A stretch of DNA of 64,000 nucleotides from Cephalopachus bancanus (Eukaryota > Chordata > Mammalia > Primates > Tarsiidae). Of this stretch, positions 22,260-35,285 are shown in pieces. The DNA lies in NCBI GenBank assembly GCA_027257055.1, contig JAPVLO010000044.1:4836001-4900000 (forward strand). The letters run 5' to 3'. The notes below the pieces were generated by a model. The model made no database searches, was not told where the DNA came from, and saw only the letters and a program-made list of their open reading frames with translations. The translations under genes and the position numbers were made by a program. Numbering within the stretch: position 1 is the first letter of the stretch; the number at the start of each line of letters is the position of its first letter.

Positions 22260-24410
22260 TCAGACTTCTCCAAAGGAAAGTAAAAATAATCACTCTTTCT
22301 CCCCGGTTTGCCATATTATTGAAGAAATGACTTAAATGTGCCAAAGAGCATATAGTAAAATACCAGGGAATGGACTGCAAGGTTGTGTGGTCAATTCATT
22401 AATCCTTTCACTTATTTATTTTTTTATTCATTCAGTATTTCAACTGATTATTTGCTCTTTGAATCTTCCTTCTATTGAAAAAGGGATGGGCGAATAAGAG
22501 TTGGAAGAAATGAGAACAATTTTGGAAATGACCAGCGGTCCTTATAGGACAAGTATGGGCCACAAAAGTGATGAGGACTGGGAATGGTGTTGTTCCTGGT
22601 CCTGGATGGGGAAAACATCCGAACAAAACCCTGGATCTGAGGGTGAGCTTGGTTGAAGAAGATAGCAAATAACTGCTTACTAGGGCTGAGGACTAGTTGA
22701 AAAATTGTCAGCAACTTCACTGTATGCATTTCCAAACACAGTTGGTGACCACCAAAGGCTTGGATTCAACTGGTGATGGGAGAACAGTTTGTTGTAGAAA
22801 TAATTGGGACAGGCGCTTGGGAAGAGCCTATTAGCAATAAAGAGAGTCTGGCCAAGGAAAAGCGGGGGCCCCAGACAATCCCCTGCAGCAGAGCCAACTA
22901 AATTATGGGTATAGAAAAGGGGTTGTTTCCACCCCTCCCAGTACAGGATGAGCATCCTAAGGGCAAACACTGCCAGTGACACACAAGGCTCATGTTTGCC
23001 AGTCCATAATGATGCACATTGGCCTTGCAGGGGGAAACTCTTTTCGGGAAATGTGGTGGAAAAGACAGGAGAGCCAAATCCCCCTGGTGTATCCATTTAC
23101 ATTATTTGCTTCTTTGTTTCTGCAATTGGTAAATCAAAGATCATCTACATATCAGAATCATTTAGGAAATGATGAGGCCACTCTGTGCAGAGAACACATT
23201 TGACTTTGGCAAACTAAAGGGTTTTTTGGTAAGTGGTCATAATGGTGCTACAACTCTAATCAAATCCTCAGTTTTCTCAGATGCAGTGATTTTAGAGTCA
23301 AGTGGCCTTGCTCTAAGCAACATGTTAATATCTGGACTGATAAACTGGAGGACAGGGAAAAGTGACATAGAGAAAAAAATATGGGCTCTGGGATTCTAGT
23401 AAATATGATCAGTCAACACTCTGCCCAGATCCTTCTGGTTGTTAATGCTTTTGCTACCAGTAGTCCCTTTAACTCTTCTTCCAAGGACCATCTTTGGCCC
23501 CTAGGGCCAGAGTGCCCACACCCAAGGAATGGCAGAAGAGGCTAGAAGTTTACATTCCTCCCGGTGAGTTCTAAGCAGATAGGCCCAGCTCCCTTTTGGC
23601 GGAATTCTGAAGTATAACTTACATTTCCTAGTTTCCCTGTTTATTCAGGGGAAGTTAACCTCTACAGGACTTTGCATAAAATCATATCCTTTCTGGACCT
23701 TTCTTCTTCCTTGTCTTACTTCCCTCTGGCACATACAGATTTTCCAAGAGAGCATATCCATGATAAATCACAACATACAAATCCTTGTCTCAGAGTCTAT
23801 TTCTAGAAAATCTGACCTATCACAGGGGGTCAAAAGAATCTAAGCTCAAACTCAAACCCATCATTTCCAAGTTCCTGGCACCTCTTCAGGGACCATGACT
23901 CGCTCTATTCTTAGAACCCTAGTTCAGATGATGCTAACTCTAACAATTGTTTCCGGCATAGGCATGGAACCTAGATCTGGCCAGAGTGTCAAATCTCAGT
24001 GGTGCTGTGAGAGATTTGGGCTGGATACATGACTCAAGCTGGGCCCATCTGAGTCAAACTCAAGACTAATGGAAAACAGTGAGTTCTGCTTCTTGGATGG
24101 TGGGTATCTCATTTTTGATCTCACAGGGAGAGAATTTGCCTGAGAAAGAAGCCAACACAGAAGAAAGCTGAACAGGGATATAGAGAAGATGCTACAGTGT
24201 GCTCTGGGTATCCCTCATCTCCTGCAAGATAGCAGTCTCTATGAGTGAATTTGATGCTCACTCTTGGTGACTCCAGAGCTTCTGAAGACCCAGAGTACCA
24301 AAATGTCCCCACTGTGCCAAAGCCATCCTATGTTGTGCCTTGAATGAGGTGAAGACCCTCACCAGATGGCCCAGCCCCAGACCAGGGAGCCAGGGTGGGA
24401 GCTACATGCT
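22260..24410. other. Intergenic; mostly unassigned
   Basis: 22,260-23,430 resembles no repeat I know and holds no gene. 23,430-24,410 looks like degenerate LTR or retroelement sequence that I cannot name. Confidence 0.4.
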
Positions 24411-24414
24411 TTCT

Positions 24415-24472
24415 CACTGAGGATGTTTCCTGAGGAAAAATAAAACCATTTTGGTTTGAGCTGAAACACTAT
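24415..24472 (+). repeat. Left arm of a 57-58 bp inverted repeat
   Basis: Its reverse complement is almost the same as 25,566-25,622. It includes AATAAA and the string ACCATTTTGGTTTGAGCTGA. The two arms are 1.1 kb apart and face each other. Confidence 0.9.
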
Positions 24473-24689
24473 CTAGCTCCTTAGAGGTGACCAAGGCTTG
24501 CGTGGATCTGATGCAATCTTCAGATAGACAGTGTCAGAACTGAATTGAACTGGAGGATATCCAGATGGTGTCTGCTGCAGAGCTGATTGCTTATCTGATG
24601 TGTGGGGAAAACCCACACACATTTGGTCACAGAAGTCTATGTGTTGATGGTCGTGGCATGGGAGCAGAGGAAAAATAGTTTTAGTTTTT

Positions 24690-24865
24690 CTACTAAGTGT
24701 CCTTACAAAAGAGGCTTGGGGGAGTTTGTTGGCCCCTTCTACCTTGTGAGGGCACATAAAAGGTGCATCTACTAGCCACCAGAACTGTGAGCAATACATT
24801 TCTGTTGTGTAAAAATTACCACGTATTTTGTTAAAGTACCCTGAACAGAATAAGACAGGAGAACT
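24690..24865 (+). repeat. MLT1-type LTR fragment
   Basis: Contains CACCAGAACTGTGAGCAATA and TTTCTGTTGTGTAAAAATTA, then an end like AACAGAATAAGACAGG. It is the 3' part of a MaLR-like LTR. Confidence 0.55.
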
Positions 24866-25254
24866 GAGTAACTTGCCCAAGGATCTTGCATTTTTAAAGT
24901 ACCATTACATATTTTTCAGTGCTTTTACATCTTTAATCTTCTTTTATTATTACAACAGTGTCTTACATTAGGATTATCATTCCTCATTTAGAATTTAAAA
25001 AAACCCCAAAGCATAGAAAGTTGAAATAAATTGCCCATGGTCAGTGATTCTCAAGTTGCCATTTACTCGTAAAACCAAAGAACCTCAGAACTGAAAAGAA
25101 CATGACAACCATGCAGTTCCAACTGCTCATCTAACTAGTGGAAAGTTAGAGTCTCCAAGGAGAGAGAGGTTTGCCTAAAAGCAAGTGGAGCAAGTTGTGG
25201 TCTAGAGTCTTAATCTCCTCAGTTCTTTTATTCTACTATGCTCCTCAGACAGTG

Positions 25255-25258
<4 letters not shown>

Positions 25259-25347
<89 letters not shown>
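25259..25347. repeat. (TC)n(AC)n compound microsatellite
   Basis: About 40 bases of TC repeat pass directly into about 48 bases of AC repeat with no interruption. Confidence 0.97.
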
Positions 25348-25348
<1 letters not shown>

Positions 25349-25459
25349 ATCAGGGACTACTCATCTCCATGCTTACCTGCAACTTCTTACTCCAGGATAA
25401 CCTTTCTCTAACTTCAGAAAGAGCATGCTAGCCACAGTCACCTCTAAAGAGCTACATAG

Positions 25460-25556
25460 GGGCAACCCCCTCAGGTCCCCTCCCACTGTGGAAGCTTTTC
25501 TGTCTTCTCAGTAAATCCTGATTTCTAAAAAATAAAATAAAATGAAATAAAAAAAG
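25460..25556 (+). repeat. Retroviral R-region-like sequence with A-rich tail, copy 1
   Basis: CCCTCAGGTCCCCTCCCACT, then GTGGAAGCTTTTCTG, then CTCAGTAAATCCTG followed by an A-rich tail. It looks like the end of a gammaretrovirus-type LTR transcript (R region with poly(A) signal). A second copy is at 53,970-54,050. The family is not identified. Confidence 0.5.
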
Positions 25557-25565
25557 AGATACATC

Positions 25566-25622
25566 ATAGTGTTTCAGCTCAAACCAAAATGGTTTATTTG
25601 TCCTCAGGAAATGTCCTCAGTG
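25566..25622 (-). repeat. Right arm of a 57-58 bp inverted repeat
   Basis: Nearly identical to the reverse complement of 24,415-24,472, differing by a few bases and one indel. Both arms end at the same points. Confidence 0.9.
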
Positions 25623-27319
25623 TCCAAGAAACTTTCAGGTTTCCCTGAAAACTTAGAAGAAAAGCCAAGGAGTGAGGCAAGTACATGATCAAGAGACCAG
25701 CATACCCCAAGGATGGCCAGGCCTCCTCTGTCTGACAGGACTGCTGAGAGGACTGTTGTCATCTCCTGCCCCTCATAAATTGGGAAGATCTGAGAGAATA
25801 AAGCCAGAGGAGGATGGGAGTGGAGTGCTTGATTAGTTCGTAGATAGGTAGTTGAACAGCTGCAGCCAGGAGGCCCTGTGGGCTCTCACAGGTGCAGAGA
25901 AGACATGATGACTGCCTGGGAGGAGAATGTAGCTAAGGTGAGTTCACAAGAAGAGATGAGAAAGAGAAAACCAAGTAAATAAAAATTCTGTACTGCACTA
26001 GAAGAGTTTCAAGAACTATAACTGCTAAACCAAGGCTCGCCCTTCTCCCTTCTGAAACCCTAACACATGTAGACTGGTACATATCTCCTAAGTCAAAGTC
26101 TGCAGCACAAGTAGAATTAATAAAGGCAATGACATTGGGATGCATTTTATTAATAGACCTAAGTAGAAAACAAATTAAGACAACTTTCATAAATTAGTCC
26201 AAGCTAGGAATAGAAAGAAGATGCATAGGACACTATGTGTACGGGAGGGAAGAGGTGTTGGAAAGAGGTGAGAAGACATTGAAAAATGATTACCAAAAAT
26301 TATTCATGTGAAGCCCTTGGTGACAGCAATCCCAGAGATGAGCTATCTGATTAAACTGAAACATGAAAGCATGGCAGTAATTCAGGGGGTTGGCACCAGA
26401 GAAGAGAATAATATGAGAGCAAGGGAAAATTTGGAAATCAAGAAAGTGAAGAGCATGCCATTATATAATTGTGTTTTGCAACTGGGAGCAAAGTGAAGTC
26501 CCTGGGATCAGTCTTCATGTGGGATATTGATGGATGCAATGTCAGAGAAACACTACCCTATAGAGGTCTCCTGATGGTGACAACGGCTGTACAAGGGAAA
26601 GAAGGCACAGGACCAGTCAGATCTGGCAGTGATGATCATTTCCAAGGAAAAGTGAACCTAACATGAACATTTCCTAAGGTCTCAGGCTTCATGGTTTCCT
26701 GTGAATTAACTGGAACCAGCAAAGGGATCTCAGTCCAGACAGTGTGGTTTGGTAGCTTTCCCTCAATGATGTCTCCTTTCCTCATCTGGTGAAGAAAACG
26801 CAAAGGGGTTGGGGAAATGACTTATAGCAGAGTCAGTGTTTTCATCAACATTCCGTCATCTTTTTTCCCTACTGTTCCCAGCCGCCTTGCTGTTAAGGAG
26901 AAGAATGTTTGCAATTTTGGTTACTAAGCTTAAATAATAGTGACACATGTACACATGGATGTATGGATGGATGAGCCAGTGCAAAACCCCCTAGATGTCT
27001 CTTTCCTTGCTTTGGCCACAGGTGACATTTCAAGTGGTAGTGCCTCCATCATCCTGAGCCCCTGAGTAAAAATATGAAGAATCCTCCTCCTCCTCCCTAC
27101 TCCTACCGCAAGCTGACCTGAATAGAACACGTGGTATGAGTGAGAAATAAATTGCTGGTATGTTAAAGTAAGTGATAAATCTTTGTTGGGTTGAGATTTT
27201 GTTATAATAGCATGGCCTAGTATACTCTAATATGCTACTTAATAAGCACCAACTACCTGTCAAGTTGAAACCTGTGAAAGCATTATGACATTAGTAAACT
27301 GTCTTAAGATTTGATTATT

Positions 27320-27440
27320 TCAATTAAACAAACATTTATTGAGTAGCCACCAAGTACCTGACATTGTGCTGGGCCCTGGGACTACTGGGATGAACAAGAT
27401 TCAGGGTCTGTTCCTCTATCTGGGAGGCAGGCTCAGACAT
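27320..27440 (-). repeat. L2 3' end
   Basis: Reads AACAAACATTTATTGAGTAG, then CTGACATTGTGCTGGGCCCT: the reverse of the L2 3' end. Confidence 0.7.
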
Positions 27441-27874
27441 TTTACTTTATTGGGTTCAAAAGTTACCATGGGGAAACCAAAGAACTTAATCCCAGAAGCT
27501 TGGGTGGCAAGCATGGCAGAGGACCATATATGAGTTGCATCCTTTGAGCTGGGATTTCCAGGAAGTATACAGACATACCAGCAAAGAAGCCTCAAAAATC
27601 ATTTAAGTCAGAGGATTGAGGAAAATCAGAATATGCTCCTTTTGCTGCACTGGGCTAGCTTGACTGCCACATAGTATTAAAATCACTTCAGGCATTGCCC
27701 CTTCTTGAAAGGCTTTCCCACTTCTGCTTCCCCTCCTCACCCCCAGCATGATACATAACCCCAGCCTTATTCTAGATTGAGTGGTCCTGCTCTCTGCCAC
27801 AAAACACCCCTGCCGCCTGTTATAACAACATTTCGTAATTCTCGGCTGGCTTGTCTGTCTTCCCTATTTTGTTG

Positions 27875-27950
27875 AAACTTCTTGATGGCAGAGACTCACT
27901 GTATTCTCAGTGCCTGGCAGAGGTCTTAACTCATAATAGTTATAAAAAAT
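27875..27950 (+). repeat. L2 fragment
   Basis: CTTGATGGCAGAGACTCACT, then CAGTGCCTGGCAGAGG: an L2 tail. Confidence 0.5.
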
Positions 27951-28435
27951 TGTGAAAAAAGTCAATAAAAATTGGAAAAATGAGCAGTCCAATCAGAAAC
28001 AACTCAAGATTTTATCACAGACCTAAGGAAATCTGAGTTATTTCTGTCTCCAGCTTCCAGGAGTATGAGGAGGAAGATGACAGAGGGGAGGGCCACATAA
28101 GGCAGGAGTCTAGGAGTCCAGGGGAAGTGCAGTCCAGCTGGGAAAAATCAGCTGAGCCAGGAGAGAACCAACCTTTACAAGCAAAAGGAAGAACAGCAAT
28201 TCCATGTGGTAAGGTCACGGAGGTCCCATGAGCTATTGACTTTGTGAAATCATTAGGGGATTGACTGTTGACCAGAAAATAACATCTCCCTTCCTTACGA
28301 TTTCTAATTTACCCAAGAGCCTCTCTGACTTTCTGGAATTTCCATTAAAACATTTAAACAATTCCATGGTAAATCGCAAGTTCACAGTTCTTATTGACAT
28401 TCTCCCCAGACTGAGAGACCTAAAACTGATCTTGT

Positions 28436-28510
28436 GTCTAGGAGTCAACAAATACTTGATGAGCCTTTGTTATTGACTAGACACAGTACTAGGAGCAGGG
28501 AAGGACCATG
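28436..28510 (-). repeat. L2 fragment
   Basis: AGTCAACAAATACTTGATGA, then GACTAGACACAGTACTAGG: a reverse L2 tail. Confidence 0.5.
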
Positions 28511-31500
28511 ATAGGCTATATCTTGGCATTTAGGGGTACAGTCAACCAGAGACACAGACATATACTGCACTGTCTAATAGCCCTACAATGTGGGGGTGGA
28601 ATACAGAACAAGCCCAGCTAATATCAGGCATCAGAGTGGTCCAGGCACTGGAGCCAGGCTGGGCTGGTACTCACCCTGGAGGCAGGATAGGGGTGAGCTA
28701 AAAGTAGGGGGAAAACCTTTTTCCTAAGGACAGCAAGGATCAATACCATGAAAGTCAACTTCTATCTTCAAGTTCAAAGAGGAAGTTCAGAGTCAAAAAT
28801 GAGAGAATTGTTGAAAGGTCAGAAGTCAAGAAAAGACTTGAATAGATGGGGCCAAAAGTGAAAGGAGAGAAAAACTCTGACAGTTTGCCTGCTTTTACTG
28901 GTTATTAGCCATACCCTTTGTGGGTGGATGGATTTGTTTAAAGACTCAGGGTCTGGACATATATCTATGTAGTACTTCAAGTCATGACCCACAAAATCTA
29001 CTTCCATGGTGGTTTGTGGTCAAGAGAGTCCAGTCCAGCAATAAAGAATAATTTAAAAGCAACCAATCTTGTCCTTGACTTTCATTTTTCAAACACTAAG
29101 GAGGGCGCATACAGACTTCATTCATCCTTAACACATTCTTTTTTTCTTCCTCATTCATTTTGTTCATGTACTGCCTAGCTCTGAATTTTTTTCCTCCAAG
29201 TACTCTGAAAAACCCTATTCCCCAATTCTGTGTATTTCCCTTCCTCCTTCTCTCTTTAGATTCTGAGCCTAAAGAGTTGGTCTGTCAAGCAAGCAGTGCC
29301 AACACATTAGTGGGTAGGGGATCAGGAACGACTGAGGACATTCATCCTTCTAACATTGTATCCCATCAAATGTATGACAGACCAACAAATGCCAACTGAC
29401 AATGAAACTGATGTCCAGGTCCTGAGTCTGCTATGAAACACCACAGAGATTTCCAAGGACAGCATTGTTGGGTGTTCCAGAAAGAACATCCCATGTTCTT
29501 CTAGGGACAAGATAAAGTTTTCCAGGCCATGCCAAATCTAGAGGACATCTCCCCATGTCTCTGTGATGATCTAGACAGCAAGTGTAGGTTTGGCCCCACG
29601 TTTCATGGTTGGTTTCCCTGCTCGCTGCTTCAACATCAGCATTCTCAACCAACTTCATGCTTGAGCTTTGGTGGTAGGGTACATCTTAAATTTTCCAACT
29701 GCAAAATGACCCTGTTTTTTAGCACTGCGGGCACCAAGTCGCTTGAATACGTCTCAGTCCTGGAATCAATCTTGCTTGAGCCGAATTGTTGAGAACAAAG
29801 TCCCCAGGGACATTTCATTCATCTCAAATATTGGATTTCCTGACATAATCACCCAATCTGGGGGTTGCACGGCTTCCCAGTCTTGCAGCTTGAGGAGATT
29901 GGTACCATTCCCTTACGGGCAGAAGCAGAGCAGAAGGGTTAATTCTCTCACAGGCAGCTAAAATATAATCTTTTTGTGCAGTGTGAGTCTACTAGGAATT
30001 AGCCTAATCCACACACCACACTTGGAGTGTGAGAACTAGAATTAAAAGCAGGCCCATGGCAGCAGATGAGTCTGTTAAGTGCCTATGTCAGCCACTTCCC
30101 AGCTCACTGTGTCTTTGAGAGGACTGGCCAAACATTCTCACTCAGCATTTTTCTTGCCTCACACCCTAATCATCTGTCCTATACTTGACTTCTTCCCTCT
30201 CAAGAACTCTGTAACTCATAACTATGTGAATGTGGTATAACATGTGATTGTCAGTGAATACTTGTTGTATGAGATGTGTTCATAATTGAATAAATGTTGT
30301 TTAAGATGGAAAACAAAACAAAACAAAACTGTAACAAGTCTACATCGTGCCCAGGCTTTAGAACAGTACTTCCCAAAGAGTGTTCTCCAGAACCCTAGTC
30401 CCTAAAGATGAACTGTGAGAAAAGATTTCCTCGATCAAATAAATTTGGGAAATGCATTAGACTATAGCCCTTGCATGGAGATTTACAGCACAAGTTGACT
30501 GTGCCCTAGTTTGGGTTCCCCAAGAGCATTTTCTGAGACAAAAATTCCTGTTTCCTGGAAGGTGTGAGAAATGAGATAGGAAAGAAAAGCCAATTTAAAA
30601 TGTCATATAGAACCAGCTACCGCTGTGAACGGAAGCTTAGACCTACTAGGGAACTTGGCATCCAGTTAGAACATGGTTCTCAGTGTCATCCCACCCAAAG
30701 GGTGGTACAGGAGAGCCAGGGTAGTCACACACCAACTCCAGTCTCTCTTTGGTTGAGATATGCTCCTAGGGATTGTTAATTCTTTGACACTCCTTATTGC
30801 CTGGAGCAGGTAACGTGAGCTGGACACAGATCCCAGGTGAAGCAATGCAGATACTGTCAGTGGTAGGGGGCTGGCCAGTGTGCACTGAAGTCAAAAGAGT
30901 CAGGAATGTGGGTTAACTCTGACCTTGATCACCGGTGCTTATTAACCCAGCATTTTCAAACTAATTTGACCACAGAATTTTCTTAGTGCTTTTTTCAAAG
31001 AACATCAGTTCTTACCCTGTGACAACTTTTGGATAAACCTGGTTTAGATCCTTAGCAGGAAGACATATAAACCAAAAGCTGGAAACATTGTGCTTATATT
31101 ATAAGAAGAACTGAGAATTTTTAGCCAGAAGAAAAAAACATGAAGAAAATACTTGAGAAATGGAGGAAAGTATATGGAACACTGTCAGGCAGGGGAGACT
31201 AAGCCTTTCTCGTCCTCGAGGCCAGTGTGCATATCTGGCTCAGTGAAGGGAAGAAATCTGTAATGATGGGGTCAGTCACTGAAGGGATGGAGGGGCTATG
31301 AGCTTTTTAGAGGTGGAAGTATTCTAGCAGCCTCAGGGATTCTGTGAGCGTGTTTGGGGGAAGGGAGTGGATGGAGTAAAGGAGGGGACACTTGACAGAC
31401 GCTAGAGATTCTGGCCCTGAGATTGTGTGGTTTTAAAGTCTCCTTTTTAATTCTTCCTCCAGATTTGGAGGACAAGAAGAAAAGAAAAGTCAGGGTTATT

Positions 31501-32329
31501 TCCCTTCCAATCTCTATGCTAACTTGGCATTTTCATCACAAGCCTCTGCCATGACTTTGTTTCTGCTGGAAGGCCCCAGTTTCTGAACTTTAGACAAAAG
31601 ATGGAAGGTTCACTTCAGCTCACAAACTAAATATTTTATTTGCTTATCAGTAGAACTGAGCTCCCATTATGCATGCACTACTGCTTGAGAGGAAGCCTTC
31701 CCTTTTCACAGCACAGGAGTGGGAGGAGGGCACTGGAGAGTAGGAGCCCAGGTTCTGACATCTTCACCTGGTGTGGCAAAGGCCATACTCCTCCTTCCTT
31801 CTTTTACCACTGTTTGAAAACTCCCAAAGAAATTCAACCTGTGCTGAGATTCCCACCGACCCAAGCCCCTAGATTGCCAAGGAGGCAGGCAACTCTTCTG
31901 CTTTTAAGTCAGAAAGTTGTGTTTTTCTGTTGATAAGAAATAATAGTTGTCCTTTGTTCAAAGAGTCGGAAAAATGAATTAGCCCCTTGGGAACCTAGAG
32001 ATTTAGTTTAAATTAATCTTCCAAAGATGTGTGGAGAACATGAAAAGAAAACCCAGATTAATAATAAAAAGAACCGAAGCACTTGCCAGAAAAAAAAATT
32101 AAAGAAAGCAAAAATACAATTTCCCCAGTCTCAGCAGCATTTTCCTTCCTGCTCTTTTACTGTCTTCCAGATCCTGTGAAAACAGCCATGGGTATGTAGT
32201 ATGGTTCCAGATCCTTCTAACTCAGCTAACCCTTCTGACATTGCCCAGATGAGATATGCCCTTTTAACCTTTAATTCGCCCAAAGAGACACAATTCTGCA
32301 CTGGCTTCAGGGGAGATTAGGACGTAGGA

Positions 32330-32810
32330 AAGGAGCCATGCTTGTCTTTCTGTCTTCCCTCAAATTCATTTCCTGCACTCTGTCTCCCACTCAGTGTCAT
32401 GGGAAACTAGATATCCCAGACTGCCTTGCTCCTTGGGTGAACTGAGAGGAGGGGAAAAGCCAGGGTATTTCTTTCCATTTGTCTGCTAAGGTGTCCCTGG
32501 CAGCAGCTGTGTCTCTTCTACATCTTGGGCTTCCCCCAGACAGTCCCTGCCATGGTTTTAGCTGCTACCTGGAGCTGACTTCTGGACCATGTACGTACTT
32601 CTGTACATCTCTTCCCACTGTCCTTCCAGTTGCCAGGTGATAGTGACTTCCTTTTGTTGCCAATTTCTGGCTCTCCTCATTGTCTTCTGCTTGGCTTCTT
32701 GGTCTTGCATTACCAGTATCACCAATTCGCTATATTAAACTGTTTCTATTTGAAAGACCTGGAGTGATTTAAGCTTTTCTGACTGGATTCTGATTAACAT
32801 GGAAGTCTAT
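32330..32810 (+). repeat. LTR-like repeat, family not named
   Basis: Ends with TATTAAACTGTTTCTATTTG and ACTGGATTCTGATTAACATG, the pattern of an LTR with its poly(A) region and 3' end. No internal region is present. Family not identified. Confidence 0.4.
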
Positions 32811-33034
32811 CCTGTGGGTTGGGGACAAAACAAAACAAAACAACAACAACAACAACAAACCTCTCTATTGTTCTCCATTGGCTAATGAAATGAAAAACTG
32901 ACCCTCTTAAATGAGTATGCTAAGCCAGGCTGCGAGGAACAAGAATTTGGGTTAACATCATGACCCACAATAGCCACAGGGACCCTCAATGCCATAATTC
33001 CCTAAACCCCAATCTTTCTCACGCCCAGTTTGGG

Positions 33035-33180
33035 TTGTCACTATTACTTCCTATTATTATCCACTTTTACAAATATGGAAATTGAAGCCTAGAGAAGTGA
33101 AGTCAATTGCCAAGATCAGCATGGGGTTTGGGCACAGGCAGTCTGACTCTGGAGCTTGTGCTCCTGACTGCTGTGCTACT
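33035..33180 (-). repeat. MIR (SINE)
   Basis: TACAAATATGGAAATTGAAG, then AGAGAAGTGAAGTCAATTGC and CAGGCAGTCTGACTCTGGAG: a reverse MIR. Confidence 0.75.
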
Positions 33181-34212
33181 CTGATCCACATGTTCTCCAT
33201 GTGGGCCCCAAAATAAGCACCACTCAAAGCCCTCTGTTTCTGATCTGCTCAGACCTGTCCTTATTTTTCCAGTTCTAAATGGAAGTTGGGACAAAGAAGA
33301 AAACAACATACTCAATGTTTCCATTGTAGATCTTTTTTGACTCCTAACCAAGATAAATCCCAAATCAGATCTGCTGTAAAGTAGTAGAAACAGTCTGGGT
33401 TCTAAATGCTTGAGCTGTGATTGTGGGGACCCCTTCAAGGATACAGATGCTCTCACCAATCCTCCTCTTTTGCCCTCTGTATGAGTACTCCGAGGACATT
33501 TGCAAGATGCTGAGTAAGGTTGGGGTGGGCCAACCACTCACAGAACGGTGCAAAGCTCGATACTCCATGAGGGGATCGGACCATGACTCTCACCTTATTA
33601 TGAATTATCTCTAAACAACTATTGACACAAACTCGTTTTCTTCCAAGAAGCTTTTAGGCCATAGACTAAAAGGCTGTGTCCCCGCCCATTCCCTGGGAAC
33701 CAGACTTTGTTAAGAAAAGAACTTAGTTGTGTCCAAAAGTTCCTTGCAATGACAAATTAACTAAGCTTTTTATAAACTGCGACCTTGGGGAGGAGGAGGA
33801 ACTGGATTATTCCCATTGTGTCTGCTCCACTGATGCAGGAAGACTGTTGTCTTGCGGAGAGACCTGGAAATTCTAGAGTGACTGGAAAGACACAAAGCAT
33901 CTATTGCAGAAAAGAATTTGCAAAAATCGAACTGGGGCTGACCTGATTTCTTAGTGGTGAACTGTTGCCTGGTGCTGAGACTAAAAATGCAAGAAGAAAT
34001 TTATTTCAGGCTTTTATCATCATCATCGTCATTATCAGCATTATCACCTTCAGCTACAAGCAATATTTGATACGTCTATTGGGTTAGCCAATCTGTTATG
34101 GCAGCCAAATACATTTTGGTCACTAATTATAAAATTAGGGACTTTACCTGGACTCAAGTCAATCAATCAAATATCCATCAACCAGTTTTTGGGGTATCTA
34201 CAATATGCTAAA

Positions 34213-34393
34213 CTACTGGTTCTCAAACCTGGCTGCACATTCGAATCATCTGGAAATATTTAAAACATACCAATACCTGGGCCTCACATCAGACCATTAA
34301 ATCTAAATCTCTGGAGATGTGACCAGGCATTTGTATTTTTTTAAAAAGCTCCACTGGAAACGCTAATGTGCAGCCAGTATTGATAAGCGCTGT
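34213..34393 (+). repeat. MER5A-like hAT-Charlie DNA transposon
   Basis: Starts TACTGGTTCTCAAACC, has GAATCATCTGGAAATATTTA and CTGGGCCTCACATCAGACC, and ends with a degraded terminal repeat. This is the MER5A layout. Confidence 0.7.
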
Positions 34394-34420
34394 AAGAAGA
34401 AATGTGTTAAGAACTAGGGA

Positions 34421-34692
34421 GGCGCCTGGCGCAGTGGCTCAAGCCTGTAATCCCAGTACTTGAGAAGGCGGAAGTGAGAGGATTGCCTGAGCCCATGGGT
34501 TTGAGAACAGCCTGGGCAAATTGGCAAGGCTTCATCTCTACAATAAATCGAAATTAGTTGGGCACGGTAGTGCGTGCCTGTAGTTCCGGCTACTTGGAAG
34601 GCTGAGGTGGAAGGATCGCCTGAGGCGAGCAGGTCGACGCTGGGGTGGCCGTGAGCACGCCACTGCACTCCAGCCTGGGCTACAGAGTGAGA

Positions 34693-34731
<39 letters not shown>
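34421..34731 (+). mobile_element. Alu, full dimer, with (CA)n tail
   Basis: Both monomers are present, from CTGGCGCAGTGGCTCA to CACTGCACTCCAGCCTGGGC, and the tail has become a CA microsatellite (34,694-34,731). Target-site duplications flank it: AGAACTAGGGA at 34,410 and AGAACTATGGA at 34,732. The right monomer has GGTGGCCGTGAGCACGCC in place of the usual GCAGTGAGCC-type sequence. Confidence 0.9.
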
Positions 34732-34735
<4 letters not shown>

Positions 34736-35184
34736 CTATGGAGGGATTTTTAAAAAAATCCTATCCCCTGACCTATAGGTACTTACTGCCAAGACGGAAA
34801 TAAGATGCAATTGAATAAAAATGTATTGTGCGTGTTAAATAATGAAATAAGAGGACAATTCAAGACACCAACAATTCAGATAAGACAATAATGTTTCAAA
34901 GGAGCACATAACTGTCAGAAAGGAATCATGGGATGAGTGGGAGGGACCGAAGTTCAGCAAGTGGGAAGATGAGAGCAGGTGAGAGTGTTGAGGAGTGCTT
35001 TGGCAAGATCTGGAAATTGAGAAGGACTTAACGGTCAGAGAGCAGTTGGAGCATTTCACATAGAAACGGTCTCAATAGCTCTTAAATAGCAGATTAGATT
35101 TGCTATTTTCTGGAAGTGTGGATAGATCAAGTATTTATTAAATGGTGCATTAGTAAGAAAGAAGGTAAAAATGATAGGTTGTGG

Positions 35185-35285
35185 ATATGTTAATTTTCTT
35201 GACTATAGTCACCACTTCACTATGTATATGTGTATTAAACCTTCATGTGTACACCTTGAATATGTACAATTTTTTTTTTTAAAAG
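35185..35285 (+). repeat. L1M-type 3' end fragment
   Basis: GTTAATTTTCTTGACTATAG, then ACTTCACTATGTATATGTG and GTACACCTTGAATATGTAC followed by a T run, match the 3' UTR end of old L1M elements. The UBE2E3 retrocopy starts directly after. Confidence 0.65.

Larger units (their letters stand above)
25625..34200. other. Intergenic; few recognisable repeats
   Basis: Apart from the L2, MIR and LTR-like pieces listed, most of this stretch is unassigned. A short DNA-transposon-like piece may lie at 30,360-30,470, and a possible retrocopy tail at 30,286-30,331 (AATAAA then an AAAAC repeat). Open frames here show no family. Confidence 0.5.

Noticed and set aside
25171..25431. An 86-codon open frame with serine/leucine and histidine/threonine repeats
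   Set aside because: It is a translation of the TC/AC microsatellite.
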